DNA of 11,324 nt from Saccoglossus kowalevskii (GCF_000003605.2 NW_003139318.1:171528-182851); one strand, 5' to 3'; shown: positions 1-8,491, numbered from the stretch's first letter. Translations and numbers: made by a program. Notes: a model not told the origin generated them from the letters alone.

Positions 1-137
1 TTCAAGGATTTTTGAATACGTAGTAGGCACAATGATAGAAAGCAAGGAATTAATTTATTTATTTATTTCAAGTGATAGTGAGAAGAGCTGTGTTTCTGTA
101 AAATCATTGGTGGAATAAGGAACTAAGTGAGAATATT
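1..137. other. Non-coding leader to the G-rich repeat
   Basis: No gene is visible. A short TTTA microsatellite (about four and a half units) sits at 50-69. From about 70 onward the plus strand becomes purine- and G/T-rich and grades into the tandem repeat that follows, so this may be very decayed repeat. Confidence 0.5.
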
Positions 138-660
138 GGGACTGTGGGGATGAATAATTATCTGTGGGTAGTGGAAAATGGGATAGAGCATTGGCCTCTG
201 AGTGAGTGAAAATATAGGAAGGAGGATGGGTAATAAAGATGGTAGATGAGGTAAATAGCTGTATGTAAGACTAGTATGAAGGGTACTGTGGTATACAGGG
301 AATGGATGAGCGAGTGTGGATGGGATTATGGGTGTACCTGGGTAGATGGGTACTGTGGGAGCAAGGAATGGATGGGTGAGTGTAGGTGAGATTATTGGTG
401 ATAACCTGGGTAGATGGGTACTGTGGTAGCAAGGAATGGATGGGTGAATGTAGGTGGGATCATGGGATCATGGGTGATAAACTGTGTACTGTGGCAGCAA
501 GGAACAGATGAGTGAGTGTGGGTGTCAATATGGGTGATACACTGGGTTGATGGGTTCTGTGAAAACAAGGAAAAGGTTTGTAGGTGGATGTTTAGGTGGG
601 ATTATGGGTGAATAACATGACAGATGGGTACTATGGAGATAAGAAAAGGATTGGTGGTGA
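138..660. repeat. Degenerate G-rich tandem repeat, period about 68 bp
   Basis: The landmark GGGTACTGTGG, or a near form of it, begins at 281, 348, 416, 484, 552 and 626, giving spacings of 67, 68, 68, 68 and 74 bases. Each unit continues with a segment like GCAAGGAATGGATGGGTGAG and then GGGATTATGGGTGATAA. A weak earlier landmark (GGGACTGTGG at 137) suggests about two more, strongly decayed units before 281. The unit at 416 carries an internal duplication of GGGATCAT. A minus-strand reading frame across the right end (525-740) only reads through the repeat and its flank, and I do not treat it as a gene. The strands are compositionally asymmetric: the plus strand is rich in G and poor in C. Confidence 0.85.
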
Positions 661-1554
661 GCACAGCGAAACCAAAAATCACATTCTGCTAATAGAATGA
701 ATTCAGTATAATGAAATTGTTCGAATAATGAAATCAACAAATTAATTTACTTTTCATGATTCCTAATTACTGTCACATTTTTTGAAATGTTTTACCAATA
801 TTTAAGATTCATACTACTAATAACATATGACCCTTTTCTCCCATGTCACTGAGCAAAAGTTGGATATATAAAGAAGTAATCTCACAATAAAAACCATTTT
901 GGACTCTTGCATCTCAAAAAGTTTTCTAGTAACCTCACGTTTGTTTCATTTTCGGTATCCTGATGGCATGACCCAATACATGATGCACATGACATGTAAT
1001 TAAATTTGGTCCGAACCTCCGTAGGATCAAAAATGTAAGGTTCATTTGGCTACAAAATGTGATTTCCCTGAATGCTGAAATTCATGTACATTGGTGTTCA
1101 ACAAAATTAACTGTTTACAGATTTATTCAACTATTTTGTTAAATCTGCTATAAATTATGCACAGTACCGTATACGTTGCATGGGACCCATGCCAAGTTTT
1201 GTGAGCAACAGTTTTGAAATATTGATATTTCAAGTATGAATAATTTCACGGAAATCAATTTTAGTAGAGTTCTTTGTAGATATATTTAAGTAATACGAGT
1301 CCCTTAAGCGTGCGTTTATGTTTATATAATTTATAGTTTTTTTATTTTAAACATTGTACCTTGGAAGAATTCATTTTATTAAGGGAGTGACGGGTGATGA
1401 GAGGAGGGGGTATTGATTGTCAAAACTGAGAAGAATTCAAGTAACAAACATTACTACCTGAAAACCTGTGTATTTTTATTTCTTCGATTATTCCATTTAT
1501 GGGTGGTGAGCTATGGTGCAATATGAATTTCACAGGTTTGTAGTTATAGTAAAA
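661..1554. other. A+T-rich stretch without a recognisable gene
   Basis: All six frames are closed at short intervals and I recognise no RNA gene. The only structure I can point to is a small stem (CAGATTTA at 1118-1125 against TAAATCTG at 1140-1147) and a perfect palindrome at 1178-1192. A purine-rich patch lies at 1383-1412. Confidence 0.5.
1178..1192. repeat. 15-base perfect palindrome
   Basis: GCATGGGACCCATGC has two 7-base arms around a single central A. It lies 30 bases after the 8-bp stem-loop at 1118-1147. It could be a protein-binding dyad or chance; nothing else in the sequence decides. Confidence 0.4.
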
Positions 1555-1684
1555 TACTTTATTTTAGCTGGAATAAATTTTTGCTGGGTGTTTTGTATGG
1601 AATTATTTTTCACTGATTTTTGAATGTAAATATAGAATAATCCCTTCAGCAAAAATAGCAAAAATAAATTCTATTATTAAAGTA
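1555..1684. mobile_element. Short palindromic MITE remnant, family shared with 8688-8916
   Basis: The left end reads TACTTTATTTTAG and the right end, on the other strand, TACTTTAATAATAG, followed inward on both sides by A+T-rich sequence ending in TTTTTGCTG. The interior at 1586-1623 matches the reverse complement of 8803-8840 at about 36 of 38 bases, so this is a dispersed family with a relative near the other end of the window in opposite orientation. It encodes nothing. No target-site duplication is clear, so the exact ends and superfamily are uncertain. An alternative is a fold-back element of another type. Confidence 0.6.
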
Positions 1685-1812
1685 GAAATAAAAAAATTTA
1701 CAATATGTTTTTTTATTTCTTTTTGCTGCCATCTGCAATTCCCAGGACTCCACAGCTACATAAGGGCTTCACAATAATCACTATGTTACATGTATGCCAG
1801 TTACTGTAAAAT

Positions 1813-1880
1813 CTGTATTAGAAGCTGCAGCATCTTTTAAAATGGTAAAATAGAACAGAGAGCTGCAGCTTCTATTAGAG
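1813..1880. ncRNA. Pre-miRNA-like hairpin (candidate only)
   Basis: TAGAAGCTGCAGC at 1819-1831 is perfectly complementary to 1862-1874. The stem extends inward by five more pairs (1833-1837 with 1857-1861, one of them G-U, after a bulged A at 1832). It extends outward to 1813/1880 with two mismatches. The total is about 22 pairs around a 19-base loop in 68 bases, which is the size range of animal miRNA precursors. The stem contains the self-complementary GCTGCAGC, and A+T-rich DNA yields such hairpins by chance. I do not recognise a known miRNA seed, and either strand could be the transcribed one. A tiny inverted-repeat element is an equally good reading. Confidence 0.15.
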
Positions 1881-2904
1881 TACCTACACATATGAGAAAT
1901 GGTAAACTTTTGGTTCTCAATTATTCAAAAAGAATGGGTGCGACTTCTACTGGTATTAGGAATGAGGCTTTTAATACAGATTTTATAATATTCATTTTTA
2001 CAACCATTTTTTTTTTTTTTGAAATATTTTTGTTTGTCTTCTCTTTTTTTGTACCGGTATGCTTTTCAAATAAGTTTTTTTTTTTTGCTTTTTTTTTAAC
2101 ACTTTGAATTGTGTCTTGAAAAAAGTTTATGAAGTTCTACGACAAAAGATAAATATGTGTATAATTATAAAATAGCCATCCAAGTAAGAGATGAAGTTTG
2201 TTCAAAGGGATCAGGTATTTCATACTCCTCGTATTTTCTTTTTTTTAATTTTGTTATGCCAGGCAATCACTGCTGTTTCTTTTGATATTATTTGTTTTTC
2301 ATGCTAATAGCAAGTACAAATGTTAACCAGTCTCCTAAACATAACTACGGTACTGCATGGATGGAAAAAGGGACAGACTGTATTCCTGTATTCTGAATAT
2401 ACAGTCATCTTCTGCAATTGAATTCTCTGGAGTGGGCGAACATGCTACTGAAGGTGCTATCTTTCAGGCGTTTCAAAATCCACACAAACAAGATATTCAA
2501 GAATAATTCTTATACCACAGTCAGTAAAATGGGTGTTTTATATTCTATTCAAATAAAGCCACTAATTGCTAGTCTATTATACAAAGTGTTTGCACCAAAT
2601 AATTAGGTTTGCATGCCTGAGGCTGAATTTTACCCAAGCCAGAAACACTCCCAATATACCATTCTAAAGACGTGCTCCATTTTAACAATTTGTGATAAAA
2701 AAATTGAATGTGATTCAGATTGACTGGATTAGGGATTAATATTGATAATTTGAAAAGTAATCAAATATAATATAAGTAAATCCTTTAAAATTATGTTTAA
2801 ATCAAATTTTTGTCAATTAAATGTTTTTTTGAAATTCAAGAAAGACTTGCATGGAAATAGCACAACATAAAATTATCTACACATTTTTTAAATATTTATT
2901 TAAG
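1881..2904. other. A+T-rich stretch with homopolymer runs, no gene seen
   Basis: Poly-T runs lie at about 2007-2020 and 2077-2085, with shorter ones after. The reading frames at 1892-2107 and 2418-2606 on the plus strand are low-complexity (rich in Phe, Lys, Asn and Ile) with no recognisable domain. I see no RNA gene or transposon end. Confidence 0.5.
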
Positions 2905-3060
2905 AGCCATGTCGCGACAAGACATGAATCCTATATATGCGATCGATACCGAGAAGTACAATATATTGTTTGTAAACATTGAACGCACGTTATAACAAGC
3001 TATACAATTATGGTAGATTCGGTTACAATGTACATACCAAAATGTCTCTAAATCCAAATA
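2905..3060. other. Small CpG-containing patch with palindromes
   Basis: This patch stands out from its CpG-poor surroundings with TCGCGA, GCGATCGATACCG, CGCACGTT and TTCGG. It holds two perfect palindromes, TGTCGCGACA at 2910-2919 and ACAATATATTGT at 2958-2969. It might be a regulatory patch or the surviving part of an unrecognised repeat. No open frame of note crosses it. Confidence 0.3.
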
Positions 3061-3202
3061 AAATTTCTTTTTTGTATTGACTACCTTTTCATTGGTACAA
3101 AATCTTGCGACATTTTTTCTCTTATTAAATTTAACAGTTATCCGACAGGAACTTGCAATTTACCTCCTTTTCATTCACCTTTGATAAATGTTGCTGCCTT
3201 CA

Positions 3203-3426
3203 CCTTTTCATCACCAGACTTTCTCACCCAAATTTTTCTGCACTTTTTTCTTATATTCTCCATTTTTTTTGGAAATGAACCATACTTTTGAAGCCAACAC
3301 ATACAATTTTAATAAATTTTCAGGTTTTACTCAAAAAAATTAGCTATTTTTGTCCCAATTTTCTGAAAGAAAGTGCAGACTATTTTGTGACTTTGTGATG
3401 AAAAGAGAGAATTGGTGGTGAAACAC
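3203..3426 (+). mobile_element. TTAA-type MITE, older copy (piggyBac-like family)
   Basis: The left end starts CCTTTTCATCACCAG and the right end reads, on the other strand, TTTCACCACCAATTC. The interior aligns along its whole length with the reverse complement of 3634-3871, at roughly three quarters identity by eye. Identical blocks include GCTATTTTTGTCCCAA and GGAAATGAACC. The flanks, where TTAA would be expected, read TTCA at 3199-3202 and ATTT at 3427-3430, so the target duplication has decayed and this looks like the older copy. It has no coding capacity; mobilisation would need a transposase supplied from elsewhere. Its orientation is given as '+' by convention. Confidence 0.75.
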
Positions 3427-3629
3427 ATTTCTATATAATTTGACTACCCTTGTTGTATATCAGATGGCCATGTTAAGATGAAGCTTTGGCCAGTAAATTA
3501 AACAAAACTATTTAGAGAGGCGAATATGTGCTCATCTAACCTAGCGAAATAAAGAAAAACATGTTCTTGGAAACGAGGGGCATTGAAAAGCATGTACATG
3601 GAAAAATGTTATACACAGTACTAGTAATA
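3427..3629. other. Spacer between the two inverted MITE copies
   Basis: About 200 bases of unremarkable A+T-rich DNA with no open frame. It would be the loop if a transcript paired the two flanking copies. Confidence 0.5.
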
Positions 3630-3633
3630 TTAA

Positions 3634-3871
3634 CCTTTTCATCACCAGTTCCCTCTTTTCATCACAAATTCACAAAAAAGTCTTGCTTATAGTTTGTACT
3701 TTCCTTCAGAAGGTTGGGACAAAAATAGCCAAATTTTTTGAGCAAAAACTGAAAATTGACTCAAATTTTGTCTGTTGGATTCAAAATTAGGGTTCATTTC
3801 CAGAAATATTGAAGAAAATAAGAAAAAAGTGCAAACAAAAATTTGGTCAAGGAAGTCTGGTGGTGAAAGGG
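3634..3871 (-). mobile_element. TTAA-flanked MITE (piggyBac-like), 238 bp
   Basis: The element is bounded by TTAA at 3630-3633 and again at 3872-3875, the target duplication typical of piggyBac-superfamily insertions. Its ends are an imperfect inverted repeat, CCTTTTCATCACCAG on the left against CCCTTTCACCACCAG on the right, 13 of 15 identical, and both begin with CCY as piggyBac ends do. The subterminal motif CTTTTCATCAC recurs around 3652. The minus-strand reading frame at 3687-3911 lies mostly inside the element, starts at a TTG, and is a by-product. At 238 bp the element is non-autonomous. It is a full-length relative of 3203-3426 in opposite orientation. The superfamily call rests only on the TTAA and the end bases. 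Confidence 0.8.
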
Positions 3872-3875
3872 TTAA

Positions 3876-4786
3876 AATCAAAACAATAATGCTGTTCCCC
3901 CCGTCTAACAATGGAATGACCTTTCAAGTCTTTAACTAAATGTTTGGTAAGACGTCCTATTGGCCAAGGAGCAAACAATTCAAGCAATTGATCGAAGTGG
4001 AAATAAACGAGACAGATGTCGCTGAAAGAATGACGGAAACATAACCTGACAAAAGGGTGTTGTAATTAACATAACAATAGGTTTATTTCAGGACCACCTG
4101 AAAGATACAACTGAAATGTGGACTTCATTGACCCTGACAACATCATGGGGATTGAAGCAAATATAGTCTGGCAATTTAACTCCTCATTTTTTCTCAGCCA
4201 ATATTTTTGAGTAATGTTTTACAAATTTATGATATTTTTCTGTAATTTCATCTCAATATCTAATTATCCAGAAGTCATAATCAAAATTGAAGAAAATATG
4301 ACCAAGTTATGCAAGTTTAATTGTGTGTGAAAGTTAATTGATGTAACACAAAATCCTCATTTTTTTCTAAAAATTCATTGTTTTTAATTATTTATTGTGA
4401 AATGCACTGCTCCCTGGAAACACTCATTTCATTGGGAAAGTTAATGATGGGAGAAAATGTTAACAAACGTGATGAGAAAAAAGTAAGTCAAGAATCCATG
4501 ATAAAACACATTTTGAAAATCTGTTTTTCTCCACAAGAACTGACTCAATATCAATTTAACAAGACCCATTTATGAACTCTTTAGTCTGTCTGTAAATTAT
4601 CCGATTATATCACCAATTAGAGGTTTAGAGCAGATATCATCTAATACTACCTCAATTACCATCACCCCATTGACACGTGTATGTGTGAAAACATTCAACT
4701 TTCAATTTTAAATGTTTATAATCAATTTAAACAAATTCTTCAAATATTAAATTAAACAAATTGAGAAACAGAACATCTAATGGTAA
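3876..4786. other. A+T-rich stretch, no gene recognised
   Basis: A possible splice acceptor (TTTATTTCAG ending at 4091) is followed by a frame of only about 24 codons, with no recognisable content. The plus-strand frame at 4378-4575 (65 codons) has no domain I know and no supporting signals. No RNA gene or transposon ends are seen. Confidence 0.45.
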
Positions 4787-4801
4787 CCCCCACCCCCACC
4801 C
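4787..4801. repeat. C-tract cluster (CACCC-box like)
   Basis: Runs of 5, 5 and 3 C, separated by single A bases, are followed by a short GTTGC tandem. Only three G-runs exist on the minus strand, one short of the classical four-run quadruplex pattern. It resembles a CACCC/KLF-Sp-type box, but context is lacking. Confidence 0.3.
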
Positions 4802-5919
4802 GTTGCGTTGCGGTGACAGTTGCATAATAATAAAATATATTTTGAAAATTTTCTACTATTCACGCAAACAGAAATAACTGGAATAAATAGATTACACTTT
4901 TATGAGTAAATAAAACTTACACCACATTAACAAAGCAGGAAAGGAAACATCTCGGCAAGAGAAAAAAACAGGCTGTTTGAACAAATACCGAAACGTAGAC
5001 ATAATCCCTGCTGTATGATGCAGTGACACGTCTCGACAAAATGGAATACCCATGGTAAATTTGCAAAAATGGACACACTGTTTTCTTTCTCTTTCAGCAA
5101 ACAATGAACAGTAGACCATCAATTCATTCAAAAACCAATCAACAGCGGTGAAAATGCCGAGCAAAGTGGTTTAAGTAAATATTGATTTGAAACTTTGAGT
5201 AAGTGTTAACAAGTCTGCTACTTCACGTTCTTATTTCCCTCAGTGCAAATTATTTTAAATTATATTTGTAACACTTTGCCCCAAAGATTTTGAACCAAAC
5301 AAACCTGGATTTGTCGCTGTACACAACCAGATACTTCAGTAAAAAAATGATTCAAATTTGACAGAATTACAATTAAAATAAAGAAAACAAATGGGAGACA
5401 ATTACAAAATATTTTTTTTTTAAAAACACTATGACAATAAATTATGCATATGTTATTAACAACAAATATCAGTATATTTTAGTTGCCACAGAAACAAGAC
5501 AGTATGAACTGGATACATGACACCATGATTTACGGTGAAAATTTCATAAACTGTAACATATTTTCAGCACATTATCAGAAAATATATACATAATAAATTA
5601 TTCACTATCATGCTTCAAATTACCAAATTTTTAAATTAGTTATATTATTTTTCCCCACTTGCTGGGGGATTTTTGAAATAAACAATTTGAAAATATTAAA
5701 ACAAGGAGTCCCAATCAGCTGCTAAGTTAACAAATGGTGAAGAAATAATGTACACGTAAATAATGAAACAAACCCAAAGCAAGCATAAAAAAAACAGCGC
5801 AATGAATAATTTCAAATTTTGAAATCCGCACAAATACAAAACATGCTAACATAATATCAATGTGTGAAAAAAATTTTTACAGTAATAAACACATAAGAAT
5901 AGCAACGACATCCTTATCA
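4802..5919. other. A+T-rich stretch with conflicting splice-like signals
   Basis: On the plus strand a good polypyrimidine tract and AG (5081-5097) is followed by GTAAGT at 5199, but the enclosed 101 bases carry stops in all three frames. On the minus strand a 90-codon frame (4892-5164, first codon TTG) ends near a GTAAGT at 4920-4915, but I recognise no domain and no convincing acceptor. I therefore annotate no exon. The rest is A+T-rich with no visible repeat family. Confidence 0.45.
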
Positions 5920-6001
5920 ATGCGCCGGGCACAACGTACCTAACAAAGCGTTAAAGTGGATGGGTAACTGGGTGATCAAATTAATATAAAAAGACGCTCA
6001 C

Positions 6002-6260
6002 CTTCAAGAAATCCAGCTGTGCAGGCCTTTCAAAAGTTTGTGTCTCACTCGTCGCTGGAGGTATTTTGGGAAGGTATCCTCTTCGTAAATTTGTCAGCTT
6101 TCTTTCAAAACTCTGAATACATGCACGTGTTTATTGTAAACACAATACACCGTGTTCTTTTGTCTCGCAACCCGAAAACGACACGTCAAATCACAGCAGA
6201 CGCAGATTACTGGGATACACACCAAATGCAAAGATCACAGGTGTTCCTCGGAGTCGGATA
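6002..6260 (-). other. Possible minus-strand 5' exon ending at a splice donor
   Basis: Read on the minus strand, the segment ends in CTTGAAG immediately followed by GTGAGCG, a close match to the animal donor consensus, with the GT at 6001-6000. One frame stays open for about 45 codons up to the donor (its last residues are AQLDFLK). It begins after a stop near the forkhead-type palindrome and has no ATG, so coding would require an upstream exon. The exon could equally be 5' untranslated. The higher-coordinate boundary is arbitrary; I saw no strong acceptor there, which would fit a first exon. No partner exon was identified downstream. Confidence 0.2.
6127..6143. promoter_or_regulatory. Palindromic forkhead-type site overlapping an E-box
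   Basis: GTGTTTATTGTAAACAC has perfect 7-base arms around TTG, giving TGTTTA on each strand, the core bound by forkhead (FOX) factors. It overlaps CACGTG at 6124-6129, the palindromic E-box core of bHLH-ZIP proteins. Both motif identities come from general knowledge; binding is not shown. Confidence 0.3.
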
Positions 6261-6485
6261 ACAGGGATAACTTTACCAGGTTTGGAATATTCCTGTAACA
6301 ACAATTGAAACATGCATCAGTCGGTTGTTTATATCCATGGGGGAGTTGACCATATAAACTTGAAGATTAAGAACAGTTTATTCATCAAAGAGCTCCTTTT
6401 ACAACAATAGACATTACGCTCAGTTTGCCTCAATCAATGTCCAATGATTCGTCTCGGTTGGGTTGCTGTAGACAGTCACACTCAA

Positions 6486-6496
6486 CCCCCTAGTGG
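6486..6496 (-). promoter_or_regulatory. CTCF-like core motif
   Basis: On the minus strand the 11 bases CCACTAGGGGG fit the central part of the bilaterian CTCF consensus (CCASYAGRKGG). The following bases (TTG rather than CRS) do not, so this is a partial match. It lies inside the CpG-richer segment. Confidence 0.2.
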
Positions 6497-6880
6497 CGAA
6501 GTATTCCACTCTATTATAAAGCGCAAATGATGGTGCCATAAGCAATGTGGTAATTACAGTATGGAGACATGGGCCAATGAAAGGATGGTGGCGCGCCTGA
6601 CTGGCACAATAAGTGTCAGTAGCGAGGTATTCATCAACGAAGTAAGATAAGAAATAGACCATAATTATACCAAGACAAGCCGTCTCAATGTCCCAGACTC
6701 AACTACTTTGCATGAGAGTCCAACAACTCCTGTGTCCCGAATCCACCTCTAGGTACAATAAGATGTCTACTTTCTCCTCAAATGTAATGAGCGAAACACA
6801 GTCAGCCTGGAGTCAGGCGTCTTTCAGGAGGAATAAAAGAATAAAACTGCGTAGTTTCAGAGAAAAAAACACTTGTTGAC

Positions 6881-7362
6881 AAATTGCAAAAGAATGAGAG
6901 GACAAATAAGAAACATTTCAATTATTAAATTAGAAATGATGTATAAATTTTGTGAATGAATAAAATAATTTGTTCTTGAAACTTTTACTTTCTTTCATTG
7001 ACTTTTTAGTTTTCTATACACCATGCCATTATTTGTAAAGATATTCAACTTTTGAAATGAGACTACAGTCAATTCATGATTGAAATGGCAGATGTGCTGA
7101 CCATACAACAACAAAAAAAAAAACTAAAATTTTGTTCTCACACTAAATAACTGGACTTTTAATAAAAGAAGAACCAAAGAAAGAACAGAACAATCACTCC
7201 CTAAACCATTTTGCTTGCCTTCTTCATGTACAGATGTATGTGCTGAATTGTCTGCATAAGTTCTGATCCCATTGAACAAGAAATGTTGAAATTTGTTCTT
7301 ACGATTCAAATTACAAATTACCCAAAAAAAAAATTGCTTGAAGTTCTAGTGTAGCTACTTAC
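6881..7362. other. A+T-rich stretch, no gene recognised
   Basis: It contains A-runs at 7111-7122 and 7323-7332. The minus-strand frame 7124-7309 has no features I can support. On the minus strand, the possible intron following the candidate exon at 7363-7500 would begin here. Confidence 0.45.
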
Positions 7363-7500
7363 GGGGATTGATGGATGTATAAAACCTGTAATTACATCGT
7401 TTGTAGGAATACACCAGGAACAATACCAGTAAGAGGTATTAAGAACGATAGCAACAGTACAACATAGGACAAACAATGAGCTCTTAACATCAATGACCAT
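7363..7500 (-). CDS. Possible first coding exon with signal-peptide-like start
   Basis: An ATG at 7500 opens a frame of exactly 46 codons before GTAAGTAG, a near-perfect splice donor whose GT occupies 7362-7361. The frame would be cut in phase 0. It starts MVIDVKSSLFVLCCTVAIVL, a short polar head followed by a hydrophobic core like a signal peptide or anchor, then a Cys/Trp/Tyr-rich stretch ending near HPSIP. Without splicing it runs only 14 codons further. An in-frame TAA lies upstream. Against it: the Kozak context is moderate (T at -3, G at +4), a short upstream frame with a better context starts near 7563, no second exon is identified, and hydrophobic frames are common in T-rich DNA. I do not recognise the protein. 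Confidence 0.13.
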
Positions 7501-8261
7501 GGAACTATTATAGAGTTGTCCAAGGCCTTCTTCTTAGTACACTTGTATTTTACTTTTAGCCATTTTTTCAAATACAATGCACGATGGATTTCGTTCTTAA
7601 TGACATGATATTTTAGCAACAGTTTCTTTTAAATTGATCTTGAAAATGTATGTTTTTTAATTATTCAAACAGCATTACACAATTCTGAAATTAGCAGGTT
7701 TAATTGACTGCAAGAATTGCCCTGTACAAGCTCACCACTACCTAGCTTGGTCATCCCCACTACAAAATGAACTAGTCCAAAAGTTTTTAATTATTGAATT
7801 AATAATCCTGCAGATTTGCATACTCATAGTCAACCACCTGTTGATTCGCACAAGCTTTCAACTCAAATTATACAGAATGTTCATTTTTATTAAAAACAGT
7901 GCATACTCAGAGGGATTCGCATTCTTAGAAAAATATAAAAAAAAGTTTCTGATCAATTTCCTTTCTAAAATCAATTCAGACATGATTTTTTTTAATTTTA
8001 AAATCATCGTTAGACACGTGCTTTGGTTTCAATCCTGACATGGCAGTATGCACTTCTTCTGAGTCGCTGAGTGAAATGTGCTCGACCTTTTATTGACATC
8101 AACCTTGTGTGAATTTATTTTGGCATTATATCATTGCTACATTTTTCATTGGTATGCGCGTCCCAGACTTGATGATAGTGACCCAGGAAAACTAACAGTA
8201 TAACTAGACAAGCGGCAGTGGCAGCGGCACTGAGTCTCGATGATCACCAACTGCCAAAGAC
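7501..8261. other. A+T-rich stretch, no gene recognised
   Basis: No open frame has recognisable content; the plus-strand frame 7841-8038 is low-complexity (Phe, Lys, Ile, Asn). A slightly G+C-richer patch with CpGs lies at 8150-8245, just before the next tandem repeat. No tRNA-type box pair or transposon end is seen. Confidence 0.45.
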
Positions 8262-8491
8262 CCTCAAACTACACACCCAATGTTAGAGGAGGGGGCATAT
8301 TCAAACTACATCTCCAATGTTTTGGGGGGGGGCAGACCCAAAATGCTCGCTCAATGTTTGGAAGGTTGGTACTCAAACTACGCACTCGGTGTCGGTCGGG
8401 GGGGATACTCAAACTATGCACTCAATGTTGGGGGGTGCCCAAACTACACATCCAATGTTTGGCGGGGGCATACTTAAACTACACATCCAAC
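8262..8491. repeat. Degenerate tandem repeat, period about 36 bp, with G-runs
   Basis: The landmark CAAACTACACATCCAATGTT, or a variant, begins at 8265, 8302, 8339, 8374, 8410, 8440 and 8475, with spacings of 37, 37, 35, 36, 30 and 35. Each unit ends in a G-run: nine G at 8324-8332, seven at 8398-8404, six at 8430-8435, and five at 8291-8295 and 8464-8468. The last unit is truncated after CCAAC. All three plus-strand frames stay open across much of it (8240-8527, 8280-8477, 8317-8502), which is a repeat artefact and no sign of coding. The divergence between units marks it as an old array. Confidence 0.9.

Larger units (their letters stand above)
5920..6880. promoter_or_regulatory. CpG-richer segment with clustered regulatory-type motifs
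   Basis: Compared with the flanks this segment has many more CpG dinucleotides and less A+T. Visible motifs are an E-box CACGTG (6124-6129), a palindromic forkhead-type site (6127-6143), CCAAT at 6441-6445 and 6574-6578, a CTCF-like core (6486-6496), and the octamer GGCGCGCC at 6590-6597. No TATA box is well placed. This would suit a promoter or enhancer of a gene outside the window, or read to the left on the minus strand. Short reading frames here (plus 6019-6261 and 6688-6879; minus 6420-6662) show no known domain. The call is inference from composition and motif clustering only. Confidence 0.25.

Noticed and set aside
717-736. GTTCGAATAA as a tRNA B-box
   Set aside because: No T-stem, A-box or acceptor stem can be built around it.
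2905-3125. A further MITE with TCGCGACA-type ends
   Set aside because: The right-hand match (CTTGCGACAT) is short and needs gaps; no target duplication is visible.
3687-3911. Minus-strand 74-codon frame
   Set aside because: It lies mostly inside the TTAA-flanked MITE and begins at a TTG, with no recognisable domain.
4092-4166. Short terminal exon after TTTATTTCAG
   Set aside because: Only about 24 codons, with no matching upstream exon or recognisable sequence.
4787-4801. G-quadruplex on the minus strand
   Set aside because: Only three G-runs are present, and no fourth lies within normal loop distance.
4892-5164. Minus-strand 90-codon frame ending near a GTAAGT
   Set aside because: First codon is TTG, no acceptor is convincing, and no domain is recognisable.
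5081-5200. Plus-strand exon between a good polypyrimidine acceptor and GTAAGT
   Set aside because: The 101 bases between carry stops in all three frames; it could only be untranslated, and nothing else supports it.
6420-6662. Minus-strand 80-codon frame in the CpG-richer segment
   Set aside because: No known domain or splice signals; it may merely reflect lower A+T content.
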